Below, in pieces: positions 1-9,325 of a DNA stretch of 64,000 bases. Source of the DNA: Putridiphycobacter sp965230485. Its GTDB lineage: Bacteria > Bacteroidota > Bacteroidia > Flavobacteriales_D > Crocinitomicaceae. The stretch is taken from assembly GCA_965230485.1 (NCBI GenBank), contig CBDDLA010000001.1, positions 1,984,001-2,048,000 of the forward strand. Direction: 5' to 3'. The notes under the pieces were generated by a model. It was given only the letters and a program-made list of their open reading frames with translations. It ran no database searches and was not told the DNA's origin. A program made the translations under genes and the position numbers. Position 1 is the stretch's first letter; the number at the start of each line of letters is the position of its first letter.

Positions 1-1
1 T

Positions 2-508
2 AGTTCAAAATCAATTAACAGAGCTTTTGCTCACTATGCTGCAAATCAATTAAAAAATATTGAATTGACTAAAATTGATGTGACTACACTCAATACGCTT
101 CCTATTTTTTCGGAAGATTTAGAAAATGAAGAACCAACCCCTGAGGCAGTCATAGCATTAAATAAACTATTCAAGGAATCAGATGGTTTTATAATTTCTC
201 ATGCTGAACACAATGGTTCTTTTGCTGCTGGGTATAAAAACATGATTGACTGGATATCTCGTCAAGGTGGTAAAATTTTTAACAATAAGCCTACTATGAT
301 CATGAGCACTTCTAATGGGGCAAGGGGTGGTTCATCAGTATTAAATCATGCGGAAACCATATATCCTCACCGTGGTGCAATCATTTCAGGTGTTTTTTCT
401 CTGCCAAATTTTAGTGAAAATTTTAAAGATGATAAACTTGTTAATCAAGATCTTAAAAATGAGCTATTAAAGCAATTAGCCATTTTCGAAAACGCAATAA
501 TTGAGTAA
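2..508 (+). CDS. NAD(P)H-dependent FMN reductase family protein (5' end outside window)
   Basis: The reading frame is open from base 2, so the N-terminus lies left of the window. The first visible residues (SSKSINRAFAHYAANQL) match the phosphate-loop region that follows the first beta strand in NADPH-dependent FMN reductases and related flavodoxin-fold oxidoreductases. Further along, AEHNGSFAAGYKNMIDW and the glycine-rich NGARGG stretch are family hallmarks that line the flavin site. The TTG at base 65 is internal and is not the start. The protein probably reduces flavins or quinones with NAD(P)H in the cytoplasm. Only 5 bases separate its stop from the MarR gene, and a pirin follows, so the three look like one redox-responsive operon. 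The fold assignment is strong; the substrate is unknown. Confidence 0.85.
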   Translation, partial: SSKSINRAFAHYAANQLKNIELTKIDVTTLNTLPIFSEDLENEEPTPEAVIALNKLFKESDGFIISHAEHNGSFAAGYKNMIDWISRQGGKIFNNKPTMIMSTSNGARGGSSVLNHAETIYPHRGAIISGVFSLPNFSENFKDDKLVNQDLKNELLKQLAIFENAIIE

Positions 509-513
509 ACAGC

Positions 514-954
514 ATGGGTGATTTTGCGAAAGAAATACAATCTACTTTTAAAAATGAATGGATAAAAGCGTCTTTGAATATTAGATATACAACAAACTAT
601 TTGAATCAAATCAGTGAAAAGTTTTTTTCACAATATGGCATTTCAAGTCAGCAATATAATGTCCTCCGCATTTTAAGAGGGGCTAAAAAGCCGCTTAAAG
701 TATCGGAAATTAGAAGTAGAATGATTGAAAAAACACCGAATACAACACGTTTAATGGATAAATTGTGTGAAAAAGAACTAATCGAGAGGACACGCTCTGA
801 AAGCGATCGAAGATCTGTATACAGTCAAATTACAAAAAAAGGGCTACATTTATTAAGTAAAATAGATCAATTAGAACTTAAAACACCTTTAGACCATTTG
901 ACCAAAAAAGAAGTTGAAACACTCAACAAATTATTAGATAAAATAAGACCCTAA
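514..954 (+). CDS. MarR family transcriptional regulator
   Basis: This 146-residue protein has the MarR winged-helix layout: N-terminal dimerisation helix (about 13-40), a helix-turn-helix centred on residues 62-85 (VSEIRSRM...TPNTTRLMDKL), and a basic wing at about 92-108 with the typical SESDRRSVYSQIT sequence, where the D-R-R of MarR wings is intact. Length is normal for the family. MarR proteins usually repress neighbouring genes until a phenolic ligand or oxidant releases them. It lies between a flavin reductase and a pirin, 5 bases after the former and 10 before the latter, so these are its likely targets. A single cysteine (about residue 85) could be redox sensitive, but that is speculation. 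Confidence 0.92.
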   Translation: MGDFAKEIQSTFKNEWIKASLNIRYTTNYLNQISEKFFSQYGISSQQYNVLRILRGAKKPLKVSEIRSRMIEKTPNTTRLMDKLCEKELIERTRSESDRRSVYSQITKKGLHLLSKIDQLELKTPLDHLTKKEVETLNKLLDKIRP

Positions 955-964
955 AGAAGAAATT

Positions 965-1831
965 ATGAAAAGTAGAAGCATTAAAAACATCATTACCAGC
1001 GATTTTGTGAATATGGGACCAATTAGGTTACGTCAACCTATCCCCAGTCTAAAAATACCAGATCTTGATCCATTTGTTTTATTACACCACTATGGTCCAT
1101 ACCATATTTCTAAAGAATCAAATCCTTTTGATCTTGGTCCGCATCCACACCGAGGGTTTGAACCGATTACTTTTTTGTTTCAGGGAGAGCAACTTCACCG
1201 CGATTCACTTGGAAATGAAGAAATCGTATCAGCAGGCGGTGTTCAATGGACAACTGCTGGCCAAGGAATTGTGCATGCTGAAGGACCAACAAAAGAATTT
1301 ATTGAAAAAGGTGGTCATTTAGAAGGGATTCAACTTTGGTTAAACCTACCTGCTCGTAAAAAAATGATGGATGCTAATTATCAGCATGTAAGAACAGCAG
1401 AAATGCCAACTATTACAAGCAAGGACAAGCGCATTGAAATTAAAGTGGTGAGCGGAAATTTAGATGGAAAAACTGGACAAATAACAACCCAAACGCCTGT
1501 GAGCAGCTTCATAATAAATGCGCAACCCGGAGGTGAACATTTTATTGAATTACCCAAAAATCATCAAGCCTTAGTTTATTTGGTATCAGGTAAAGTAGAA
1601 GTAGAGGGTGAAATATTGGCTTTAAACGAAAATCAATGCATTGAATTGAATAAAGATGGAGATGGCTTTTCAATTAAATCATTAAACAACTCAAAATTGC
1701 TTATTCTTTCAGGCGAACCATTAAATGAACCTGTTTCTACTTATGGTCCATTTGTTATGAATAAACAATCAGAAATCATTGATGCCATGAACGATTATCA
1801 AGCTGGAAAAATGGGATATTTAGCACCTTGA
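965..1831 (+). CDS. Pirin family protein
   Basis: This is a 288-residue bicupin of the pirin family. The N-terminal cupin carries the metal ligands in the expected pattern: H60 and H62 in GPHPHRGFEPIT, and H104 and E106 in GQGIVHAEGP. These correspond to the iron-binding His/His/His/Glu set of human pirin and E. coli YhhW. The C-terminal cupin (about 170-288) lacks a metal site, as is usual. Bacterial pirins include quercetin 2,3-dioxygenases and proteins that modulate central metabolism, so the precise reaction cannot be read from sequence. It is the last gene of the flavin reductase-MarR-pirin group, a combination that suggests a response to quinone or phenolic stress (inference). Confidence 0.93.
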   Translation: MKSRSIKNIITSDFVNMGPIRLRQPIPSLKIPDLDPFVLLHHYGPYHISKESNPFDLGPHPHRGFEPITFLFQGEQLHRDSLGNEEIVSAGGVQWTTAGQGIVHAEGPTKEFIEKGGHLEGIQLWLNLPARKKMMDANYQHVRTAEMPTITSKDKRIEIKVVSGNLDGKTGQITTQTPVSSFIINAQPGGEHFIELPKNHQALVYLVSGKVEVEGEILALNENQCIELNKDGDGFSIKSLNNSKLLILSGEPLNEPVSTYGPFVMNKQSEIIDAMNDYQAGKMGYLAP

Positions 1832-1836
1832 TAACC

Positions 1837-1866
1837 TTGGAGAAAATTAGAATATAGTTACCTTTG
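1837..1866 (+). promoter_or_regulatory. Bacteroidota-type promoter upstream of the acyltransferase gene
   Basis: A TTG at 1837-1839 and TACCTTTG at 1859-1866 are separated by 19 bases. This agrees with the Bacteroidota -33/-7 consensus (TTG ... TAnnTTTG), and the -7 box lies 23 bases before the ATG at 1890. It is the cleanest promoter in the window and separates this gene from the pirin operon. Confidence 0.65.
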
Positions 1867-1889
1867 GCATCAAATTCCTATAGCTTTGA

Positions 1890-2618
1890 ATGAAATTGAT
1901 TAGCCATATATTGACTCCTATTTTTGCGGTTGTTTTTTTTCTTATACTTATTATTTTTCACCCTGTTCAATGGTTTGCAATTAAACTATTCGGCTATACG
2001 GCCCATAAAAATACGGTTGATTATATGAATTGGTGCTTCGTAAAATCGTTATTGATTTTAGGCATTAAAGTAAAAGTTGAAATAGCCGAAAGTTTACCCA
2101 CAGACGTTCCAATTATTTTTGCGTCTAACCACCAAAGCCTTTTCGATATTCCACCTATGATTTGGAAATTTAGAAAACATCACCCTAAGTTTGTATCGAA
2201 AATTGAGTTAGCCAAAGGTATCCCAAGTGTTTCTTTTAATCTAAAATATGGCGGTGCGTGTTTAATTGATCGAAAAGACCCCAAACAAGCGCTCGCTGCT
2301 TTATCAAAATTTGCTAAAAAACTTCAACAAAACACCTGGTCGACTGTCATATTTCCTGAAGGGACTAGAAGCAGAAATGGCATCCCCAAATCTTTTTCAC
2401 CTAATGGACTTAAAATGCTAACCAAGCATAACCCTAACGCTCTAGTTGTCCCAATAACGGTCAACAATTCATGGCGTGTATTCGAATATGGGAAATACCC
2501 GCTTAGAGTAGGCAAACCAATTCATATTAAAGTACATGCCACTATTTCAGTTGCAAGTATGAGTTTTGATGAATTGCTGTTTAGAACGGAGGAAACTGTA
2601 AAAAAGGATATCATTTAG
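1890..2618 (+). CDS. plsC: 1-acyl-sn-glycerol-3-phosphate acyltransferase (PlsC family)
   Basis: This 242-residue membrane enzyme has a hydrophobic N-terminal segment (about 7-35). Acyltransferase block I is the HX4D motif NHQSLFD (H81, D86) and block III is FPEGTRSRNG (about 155-164). Block II-like residues lie near KIELAKGIPSVSF and a PITVNNSW block near the end. The family transfers an acyl chain to the sn-2 position of lysophosphatidate to make phosphatidate at the inner membrane. The length is typical. It has its own promoter and is followed by a convergent small gene only 3 bases away. Bacteroidota often carry several PlsC paralogues, some acting on ornithine lipids, so the acceptor is not certain. 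Confidence 0.88.
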   Translation: MKLISHILTPIFAVVFFLILIIFHPVQWFAIKLFGYTAHKNTVDYMNWCFVKSLLILGIKVKVEIAESLPTDVPIIFASNHQSLFDIPPMIWKFRKHHPKFVSKIELAKGIPSVSFNLKYGGACLIDRKDPKQALAALSKFAKKLQQNTWSTVIFPEGTRSRNGIPKSFSPNGLKMLTKHNPNALVVPITVNNSWRVFEYGKYPLRVGKPIHIKVHATISVASMSFDELLFRTEETVKKDII

Positions 2619-2621
2619 TCA

Positions 2622-2828
2622 TCAATCCAGCTTATCTTTTAGCTTCGATATTTTCTTATCTGTAGTTACGACCTGCTCCTCAATATAACGGGCGTATTTT
2701 TTTTTAGATTTTTTATCGGAAGCCTCTATGTATTGCGCCGTTAAATAATCTTTGTAAGATATTAAACCCTTTAACTCAATCTTTAAGAGCTTTCGTTTTA
2801 CTTTCTGCTTTTCCAATTTTGTCACCAT
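2622..2828 (-). CDS. Small basic coiled-coil protein, unknown function
   Basis: This 68-residue ORF starts at an ATG and is rich in lysine and glutamate (KLEKQKVKRKLLKIELKG..., ...KKISKLKDKLD). The pattern favours two charged amphipathic helices forming a hairpin or coiled coil, with no signal peptide and no cysteine. It sits convergent to the acyltransferase (3 bases between stops) and divergent from ileS. The reading frame fits its gap exactly and the composition is protein-like, which supports it being real. No family was recognised. Confidence 0.55.
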   Translation of the reverse strand: MVTKLEKQKVKRKLLKIELKGLISYKDYLTAQYIEASDKKSKKKYARYIEEQVVTTDKKISKLKDKLD

Positions 2829-2943
2829 TATTTTGCAAATATTTATTTTATGGTGGCAAAGCTAGGTAAAACTTGGTTAGAGCAATGTTAAATTAACATC
2901 ATATCTCAATTATCCTTTCTATCAGCTTTCCCACTAATTTTAT

Positions 2944-2951
2944 TACTTTTG
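2944..2951 (+). promoter_or_regulatory. Candidate -7 element for ileS
   Basis: TACTTTTG fits the Bacteroidota TAnnTTTG -7 consensus and lies 23 bases before the ileS ATG at 2975, the same distance as in the acyltransferase promoter. No good TTG box is seen at the ideal spacing upstream, so support is partial. Confidence 0.45.
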
Positions 2952-2974
2952 CATCTTCAATTTACAGCATCATA

Positions 2975-5900
2975 ATGAGTCAGAAATATCCTACTTACGA
3001 CAGCTTAAACTTGCCAAATGTGGCAGAAAGGGTTTTAGAACGTTGGAAAAAAGAAAACATTTTTGAAAAAAGTGTGGAATCACGCCAAGGGAAAACACCT
3101 TTTATTTTCACTGAGGGCCCGCCATCAGCTAACGGATTACCTGGTATTCATCATGTTCTGTCACGTTCAATTAAAGATATTTTTTGCAGGTATAAAACGC
3201 TTAAAGGTTATCAGGTGAAACGAAAAGCGGGTTGGGACACCCATGGCTTACCTGTTGAATTGAAAGTTGAAAAAGAATTGGGTATTTCAAAAGAAGATAT
3301 TGGTACCAAAATTTCAATTGAAGACTATAACAATGCCTGCAAAAAAACGGTCATGCAATTTACGGATGTTTGGAATAACTTAACTGAACGCATCGGTTAT
3401 TGGGTAGACATGAGCAATCCATATGTAACCTATGAAAGCAAATACATGGAGTCAGTTTGGTGGATTTTAGGACAAATGTGGGAGAAGAATTTATTGTATA
3501 AAGGCTATACCATTCAACCATATTCTCCAAAAGCAGGAACAGGTTTGAGCTCACATGAAATCAACCAACCTGGAGCTTATCAGGACGTAAAAGATACCAC
3601 TTGTGTAGCACAATTTAAGGTAGCAAACAGTCAGGTATTGCCATTTGAAAATGCTGATACCGAAATTGCCCACTTTTTAGCTTGGACTACCACGCCATGG
3701 ACCTTGCCGTCAAATACTGCCTTAACAGTTGGTCCAAAAATAGATTATGTATTAGTGCAGACTTTCAATCAATACACTAAAATTAAAATGCAAGTTGTAT
3801 TGGCTAAAAATCTAGTTGGAAAACAATTTGGGAAGGGATACACTCAAGTTGAAAATATTGATAAGTTAAACCAATACCTTGAATCTGATAAGACAATTCC
3901 ATATTTCGTAATTGGAGAATGCAAAGGCTCCGATTTAATTGGCATCAAATATGAACAACTTTTACCATATGCTCAACCTAGCGAAGATCCTGAAAAAGCA
4001 TTTGTTGTAATACCGGGAGATTTTGTCACAACTGAAGATGGTACAGGTATTGTGCATACAGCGCCTACTTTTGGAGCTGATGATGCCATGGTGGCCAAAG
4101 CAGCTGGTATACCCGGGTTACTGGTTGAAGATAAAAATGGTAAGCTAGTGCCATTGGTTGACTTAAGAGGTCGATTTAGACCAGAAGTGAATGATCCCGT
4201 ATTTGGATTTGCTAACGAATATGTTAAGGCAGAATACCTAGAGGAAGGTGAGGAAGAAGCAGAATTAGCTATTCAAAAAGAAAACTTGAAAGGCATCATT
4301 TCTAACTTAAATAAATACTTAAGTGTAGACGAGCGTTTAACACTTAAATTAAAAATTGAAAACAAGGCCTTTAAAATAGAAAAATACGAACATTCTTACC
4401 CGCATTGTTGGCGAACAGATAAGCCTATTTTGTATTATCCACTTGATTCCTGGTTTGTTAAAGTAGAGGAAAATCGTGAGAAACTTGTTACACTTAATAA
4501 AAGTATTAATTGGAAACCCAAATCGACAGGCGAAGGTCGATTCGGCAAGTGGTTAGAAAATGCCAACGATTGGAATTTAAGCCGCTCACGATATTGGGGG
4601 ATTCCTATCCCAATTTGGACCTCAGAAGACAAAACAGAGCAAATTTGTATTTCCTCTGTTGAAGAATTAAAAGTTGAAACCCAAAAAGCGGTTGAGGCAG
4701 GGTTAATGAGCGAAAATCCGTTGAGCAACTTTGAACCAGGTAATATGTCGAAAGCTAATTACGATCAAGTTGATTTACATAAAAACTATGTTGATCAAAT
4801 TATACTGGTTTCACCCAGCGGACAGCCAATGAAACGAGAAGCAGATTTGATTGATGTTTGGTTCGATTCTGGTTCTGTCCCATATGCACAGCACCACTAC
4901 CCTTTCGAAAATAAAGCATTAATTGATAATGGCAGCTTGTTTCCATCAGATTTTATTGCTGAAGGAGTTGATCAAACCAGAGGTTGGTTTTACACACAAC
5001 ATGCTATAGCTGGCTTAGTATTTGACAAAGTATCTTATAAGAATGTTGTGTCTAATGGATTGGTTTTAGATAAAAATGGGCAGAAAATGTCTAAAAGATT
5101 AGGCAATGCAGCTGATCCATTTAAAACCCTTGACCAATACGGAGCAGATGCCACCCGTTGGTATATGATCACTAATGCGCAGCCATGGGATAATTTGAAA
5201 TTTGACATGGATGGCATAACAGAAGTGCAACGAAAACTATTTGGGACACTTTATAATACGTACTCGTTTTTCGCGCTTTATGCGAATATTGATGGTTTTA
5301 CATACAGTGAACCTGAAATAGAAAACCGTCCAGAAATTGACCGTTGGATTTTATCAAAATTAAATACTCTTATTGGTGAAGTAGATACTGCCTTTGAAGA
5401 ATATGAGCCTACCAAAGCAGGTCGGTTGATCCAAAATTTTGTTATTGATGAATTATCAAACTGGTACGTTCGTTTATGTAGAAGGAGATTCTGGAAAGGA
5501 GATTATACCGACGATAAAATTTCAGCATATCAGACACTGTATACTTGTCTTGAAGCAATTGCCATTTTAGGTGCACCAATTGCACCTTTCTTTATGGATC
5601 AATTGTTCCTCGACTTAAACCAAACAAGTCAAAAAAATAAAGCAGAGTCTGTTCATATTGCCTATTATCCCGAACCAGACAAAAAAGCAATTGATACTGA
5701 TTTAGAAGAACGGATGGGCATTGCTCAAAAAGTATCTTCTCTGGTGCTAGGGTTACGTAAAAAGGAACAAATTAAAGTACGTCAACCTCTACAACGTATT
5801 ATGGTACCTGTACTTGATAGTGAATTTAAACGAAGAATTGAGGCGGTTAAAGACATTATATTGTCAGAAGTTAACATTAAAGACATTGAGCTATTAGTGG

Positions 5901-6442
5901 ATACAACTGATGTTTTAGTCAAAAAAATTAAACCAAACTTTAAAACCATAGGCCCCAAATACGGTAAACAAATGAAGGCTATTGCTGGCATGGTTAATGG
6001 TTGGGATGCTTCCGATATTGCCAAAGTAGAACAGCAAAATGGTTGGAATGGTGAATTAAATGGTGAGGAAATCATACTCACACTAGCTGATTTTGATATT
6101 GCAACAGACGATATCCCAGGCTGGTTAATGGCCAGTGAAGGTGCATTAACCGTTGCCTTAGACATTACTGTGTCGGATGAATTAAAGCAAGAGGGGATTG
6201 CCCGTGAATTAGTAAATAGAATCCAAAACTTTAGAAAAGAAAGTGGGTTTGAAGTGATGGATAAAATTGCGTTAACTATTGATGCTAATGAAGAAGTGAA
6301 TGCGGCTGCAAAAGCAAATGAAACATACATTTGCAATGAGGTACTAGCTAGTTCTATGGCGTTTGGGCAGACCACTAAAAACAATAGTTTTTTGGCTGAT
6401 CTGGAAGAAGGTGACACAATGATTGAACTTACTAAAGTTTAA
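2975..6442 (+). CDS. ileS: Isoleucyl-tRNA synthetase
   Basis: This 1155-residue class I aminoacyl-tRNA synthetase charges tRNA-Ile in the cytoplasm. The ATP-binding HIGH-type motif appears as GLPGIHH (54-60) after FTEGPPSANG. The second signature KMSKR is at 704-708. The CP1 editing domain contains AWTTTPWTLPSNTAL near 236-250, and PHCWRTDKPILYYPLDSWF precedes the return to the catalytic core. The C-terminal anticodon-binding region begins near DRWILSKLN. The length and the absence of a C-terminal CxxC zinc finger match the eukaryote-like IleRS type 2 found in many Bacteroidota, a type often associated with mupirocin tolerance (family knowledge, not tested here). It is monocistronic with its own promoter. 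Confidence 0.98.
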   Translation: MSQKYPTYDSLNLPNVAERVLERWKKENIFEKSVESRQGKTPFIFTEGPPSANGLPGIHHVLSRSIKDIFCRYKTLKGYQVKRKAGWDTHGLPVELKVEKELGISKEDIGTKISIEDYNNACKKTVMQFTDVWNNLTERIGYWVDMSNPYVTYESKYMESVWWILGQMWEKNLLYKGYTIQPYSPKAGTGLSSHEINQPGAYQDVKDTTCVAQFKVANSQVLPFENADTEIAHFLAWTTTPWTLPSNTALTVGPKIDYVLVQTFNQYTKIKMQVVLAKNLVGKQFGKGYTQVENIDKLNQYLESDKTIPYFVIGECKGSDLIGIKYEQLLPYAQPSEDPEKAFVVIPGDFVTTEDGTGIVHTAPTFGADDAMVAKAAGIPGLLVEDKNGKLVPLVDLRGRFRPEVNDPVFGFANEYVKAEYLEEGEEEAELAIQKENLKGIISNLNKYLSVDERLTLKLKIENKAFKIEKYEHSYPHCWRTDKPILYYPLDSWFVKVEENREKLVTLNKSINWKPKSTGEGRFGKWLENANDWNLSRSRYWGIPIPIWTSEDKTEQICISSVEELKVETQKAVEAGLMSENPLSNFEPGNMSKANYDQVDLHKNYVDQIILVSPSGQPMKREADLIDVWFDSGSVPYAQHHYPFENKALIDNGSLFPSDFIAEGVDQTRGWFYTQHAIAGLVFDKVSYKNVVSNGLVLDKNGQKMSKRLGNAADPFKTLDQYGADATRWYMITNAQPWDNLKFDMDGITEVQRKLFGTLYNTYSFFALYANIDGFTYSEPEIENRPEIDRWILSKLNTLIGEVDTAFEEYEPTKAGRLIQNFVIDELSNWYVRLCRRRFWKGDYTDDKISAYQTLYTCLEAIAILGAPIAPFFMDQLFLDLNQTSQKNKAESVHIAYYPEPDKKAIDTDLEERMGIAQKVSSLVLGLRKKEQIKVRQPLQRIMVPVLDSEFKRRIEAVKDIILSEVNIKDIELLVDTTDVLVKKIKPNFKTIGPKYGKQMKAIAGMVNGWDASDIAKVEQQNGWNGELNGEEIILTLADFDIATDDIPGWLMASEGALTVALDITVSDELKQEGIARELVNRIQNFRKESGFEVMDKIALTIDANEEVNAAAKANETYICNEVLASSMAFGQTTKNNSFLADLEEGDTMIELTKV

Positions 6443-6544
6443 ATTTGTCGTTAAAATAGAAGGATTTTAGCTAAATGGTTGTCTAATTAAAAAATAGGGT
6501 AGACATTCCATCCTAAATACTACCGCTTTATTTAAACAAATACC

Positions 6545-7258
6545 ATGCTTTCAACCGTTTCAGCTAAAACTTCATTTTTATTAATTTTTACATGCTGCTT
6601 TTTGAAGCTTTCAGTCGCACAGGATGATTATACCATTGTCACTGGTGACCTCGAAACCTGGTCGAGAATAGGTATCAAATATAAGTTCAACAAAAAATGG
6701 TCAGTGGGACTTGACCAGCAATTGCGTTTAAATAGAAACTCTAGCCTGACAGACCAAATTATTACAGATTTAAATGCAAAATATAAATTTAGCAGTGGCT
6801 TGTATTTTGGGGCCACCTTTAGATACCTTGCTGACAGGAACAATGACCTTTCATTTGATAATGATTTTAGATTTAATATAGACGCTGGGTATAAACATGA
6901 TATTAATCGACTCTTGTTTAATTATCGGTTGCGGTATCAAACTAAAAATGAAATTGGTTTAAAAAAAGAAGATGGAGATAATGCAGATCATGTATTTCGA
7001 CTTAAAATTGGCTCTGAATACAATATCAAAGACTGGAAATTTGACCCAAAGGTTTCTGCTGAATTATTTAGTGATTTAACCCAAACTTCTGATAGATTGT
7101 CAAAAATGAGGTTTACATTCGGGACAGAGTATGCCTTTGATAAAAGACACGAATTAGGTGCTTTTTACCGCATAGAGTATGAGCTGAATGCCGCTTACCC
7201 TAAAACAACTTATATTATTGGACTGAATTACACCTACTCGCTAAAATCAAAACGATAA
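6545..7258 (+). CDS. DUF2490 family outer-membrane protein
   Basis: This 237-residue protein has an N-terminal signal peptide (about 1-25, ending near SVAQ). A run of alternating aromatic and polar beta strands follows (WSRIGIKYKFNKKWSVGLDQQLRLN, FGATFRYLADRN, LLFNYRLRYQTK, ELGAFYRIEYELN). It ends in a strand terminating close to the C-terminus, as outer-membrane barrels do. The pattern matches DUF2490, a Bacteroidota family of small predicted barrels of unknown function. Its stop is 2 bases before the CotH-like lipoprotein ATG, so the two are co-transcribed and probably act together at the cell surface. No catalytic motif is visible. Confidence 0.8.
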   Translation: MLSTVSAKTSFLLIFTCCFLKLSVAQDDYTIVTGDLETWSRIGIKYKFNKKWSVGLDQQLRLNRNSSLTDQIITDLNAKYKFSSGLYFGATFRYLADRNNDLSFDNDFRFNIDAGYKHDINRLLFNYRLRYQTKNEIGLKKEDGDNADHVFRLKIGSEYNIKDWKFDPKVSAELFSDLTQTSDRLSKMRFTFGTEYAFDKRHELGAFYRIEYELNAAYPKTTYIIGLNYTYSLKSKR

Positions 7259-7260
7259 AT

Positions 7261-8640
7261 ATGAATAATAAATATAATTTGCTCTTTTTCGTCATGGTTT
7301 TATTAATTGCCTCGTGCTATAAAGAGGTTACTATTACAGCTGGTGATGGCCTGGAAGACTGGTCAACATTTTCACATTCAGCTTCTGCAATACCTCAATA
7401 TGATGTGGTATTTCCTCAAGAGAATGTGAATCGCTTTGACATTACAATTTCTTCAGATGACTGGGCAGACATGCAATCCGACTTGGATAATTTGTATGGT
7501 TCTAGTTCAAATAGTGGCCCTGGAGGCGGAGGTCCTGGGGGTGGAGGCGGCACAACGTTTGCTGAAGACAATCCCATTTATGTGCCTTGCAATATTGAGT
7601 TCAACGGCAAAAACTGGTACCATGTTGGCATTCGTTATAAAGGCAATTCTAGTCTAAGTGCATACAGCAGTGGTGTAAATAAATTACCATTTCGTTTAGA
7701 GTTTAATGAATTCAGCGACGATTATCCTGAAATAAATGGTCAGACATTTTATGGTTTCCCAGCACTTTCTATGAGCAGTAATTATAATGATCAGTCATTA
7801 ATGAGAGAAAAAGTTGGTTGTGATTTGTTTCGAGAATTTGGTGTCCCCGCTCCTTACTCAGCTTTTTATGAGCTATACATTGACTATGGAGATGGTCCTG
7901 TTTATTTTGGGCTCTATACTGCTGTTGAGGTCGTGTTTGAGACCATGCTTAACAAGCAATTTGGAAATGAATCGGGCAATTGCTATAAACCAGAGGATGA
8001 CGGTGCCATGTTCTCAATTTCTGGGTTTAATTTAAGTGATTTTGAAAATAAAACAACTGGCGGAACTGGTGAGTCAGATATACAAACATTGTACGACTAT
8101 TTGCATTCATCAGAACGAACAAGTGATACAACAGCATATAAAACAAATTTAGAATCGGTTTTTGATGTTCAAGGGTTTTTAAAATGGCTTGCGGCTAACA
8201 CCACTATTCAAAATTGGGATACTTATGGAAGAATGCCGCACAATTATTATTTATATAATGACCCAAGCGATAATCTGATTAAGTGGATTCCATGGGATAA
8301 TAATGAGGCGTTTGAAGAGGGCAAACAAGGTGGAGCACTTTCATTCGAATTCAATGAAATCAATTCTAGTGAATGGCCATTGATTCCCTACATCTTGGGT
8401 ATTCCAGGTTATGAAAATGATTTTAAGGCGCATATTCTGCATTTTATTTCCACTACTTTCGAACCAAATAAAATGGAAGCTTATTATGCTAAACTTCAAA
8501 CTTTTATACAGAGTTCTGTTGAAAGCGAAACCTCTGATTACTCATTTATTACTAATATTTCTGAGTTTGAAACAGCAGTACAAAGTTTAAAAACGCATGT
8601 TAGCTCTAGACAAACAGTAGCGGAAAACTACGCTCAATAG
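7261..8640 (+). CDS. CotH kinase family lipoprotein
   Basis: This 459-residue protein has a lipoprotein signal: LLIASC with the acylated Cys at residue 19. A glycine-rich linker (about 85-98, GGGGPGGGGG) separates an N-terminal segment from the CotH domain. That domain shows FRLEFNEF, the conserved GLYTAVEVV block near 217 and the WIPWDNNEAFEEG block near 343. The latter corresponds to the Asp/Asn metal and nucleotide region of the atypical CotH protein kinase fold. CotH proteins phosphorylate spore-coat proteins in Bacillus; surface-exposed versions in Bacteroidota have no established substrate. It is translationally close to the DUF2490 barrel upstream, which may be its partner or target (inference). 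Confidence 0.85.
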   Translation: MNNKYNLLFFVMVLLIASCYKEVTITAGDGLEDWSTFSHSASAIPQYDVVFPQENVNRFDITISSDDWADMQSDLDNLYGSSSNSGPGGGGPGGGGGTTFAEDNPIYVPCNIEFNGKNWYHVGIRYKGNSSLSAYSSGVNKLPFRLEFNEFSDDYPEINGQTFYGFPALSMSSNYNDQSLMREKVGCDLFREFGVPAPYSAFYELYIDYGDGPVYFGLYTAVEVVFETMLNKQFGNESGNCYKPEDDGAMFSISGFNLSDFENKTTGGTGESDIQTLYDYLHSSERTSDTTAYKTNLESVFDVQGFLKWLAANTTIQNWDTYGRMPHNYYLYNDPSDNLIKWIPWDNNEAFEEGKQGGALSFEFNEINSSEWPLIPYILGIPGYENDFKAHILHFISTTFEPNKMEAYYAKLQTFIQSSVESETSDYSFITNISEFETAVQSLKTHVSSRQTVAENYAQ

Positions 8641-8649
8641 AATAATCAT

Positions 8650-9303
8650 ATGAAAGCAATTATTATCGGCGCAACAGGTTTAATTGGTAAGCAACTCGTT
8701 AAGCAGCTGTTAAGAGATGAACTATATACTGAAATCAACGTATTTGTTCGCCGACCTACTGGTCATTCAAACTCAAAGTTGAAGGAGTTCATCATTGATT
8801 TTAATGAATTAGGTAAGCATTCAAAAGATATTAAAGGTGATGTTCTGTTCTCGGTTCTGGGTACCACTTTAAAAACTGCTGGCAGTAAAGCAGAACAATA
8901 TAAAATAGACCATGGTTACCAATTCAAATTTGCTGAAATTGCGGCAAAAAATGGGGTAGGTAAACTTGTACTTTTATCATCAATTGGAGCCGATATGCGC
9001 GCTAGAGCGTTTTATATGCAAATGAAGGGACAACTTGATGAAGATGTAAAGACTTTGGGATTTGACCAGATAAGTATTCTACGGCCGTCAATGTTAGAAG
9101 GTAACCGTGACGAATTTAGATTGACTGAAAAACTATTCACCCCAGTCATGAAAGCCGCTATATTAGTCCCCTGTTGGAAAAAATACCGGCTTGTCAAGGA
9201 TTCTACAGTGGCTAAAGCTATGCTTAACGCTGTTCTTCAAAACGATTCCCCATATTTGATTTATGAATCCAATTCTGTCTTTTTACTGGCTGGCAAAGGT
9301 TAG
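8650..9303 (+). CDS. Atypical SDR, NAD(P)-binding oxidoreductase
   Basis: The 217-residue protein begins with a Rossmann dinucleotide motif, IIGATGLIGKQLV (GxxGxxG at residues 7-13), and keeps LLSSIGAD near 105 and LRPSMLEGNRDE near 145. These are typical of atypical short-chain dehydrogenases of the HTATIP2/TIP30-like group. The usual YxxxK catalytic pair is weak: YMQMKG is the nearest equivalent. That is common for this group, which may bind cofactor for sensing or reduce unknown substrates. It starts 9 bases after the CotH gene and could be transcribed with it, although no functional link is evident. Confidence 0.82.
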   Translation: MKAIIIGATGLIGKQLVKQLLRDELYTEINVFVRRPTGHSNSKLKEFIIDFNELGKHSKDIKGDVLFSVLGTTLKTAGSKAEQYKIDHGYQFKFAEIAAKNGVGKLVLLSSIGADMRARAFYMQMKGQLDEDVKTLGFDQISILRPSMLEGNRDEFRLTEKLFTPVMKAAILVPCWKKYRLVKDSTVAKAMLNAVLQNDSPYLIYESNSVFLLAGKG

Positions 9304-9325
9304 TTCAAAACATCAAAAAAACTTC

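Noticed and set aside
5782..6417. 211-codon open frame antisense to ileS
   Set aside because: It lies wholly within the strongly supported ileS coding sequence on the other strand, with low-complexity Ser/Ile-rich translation; a shadow frame.
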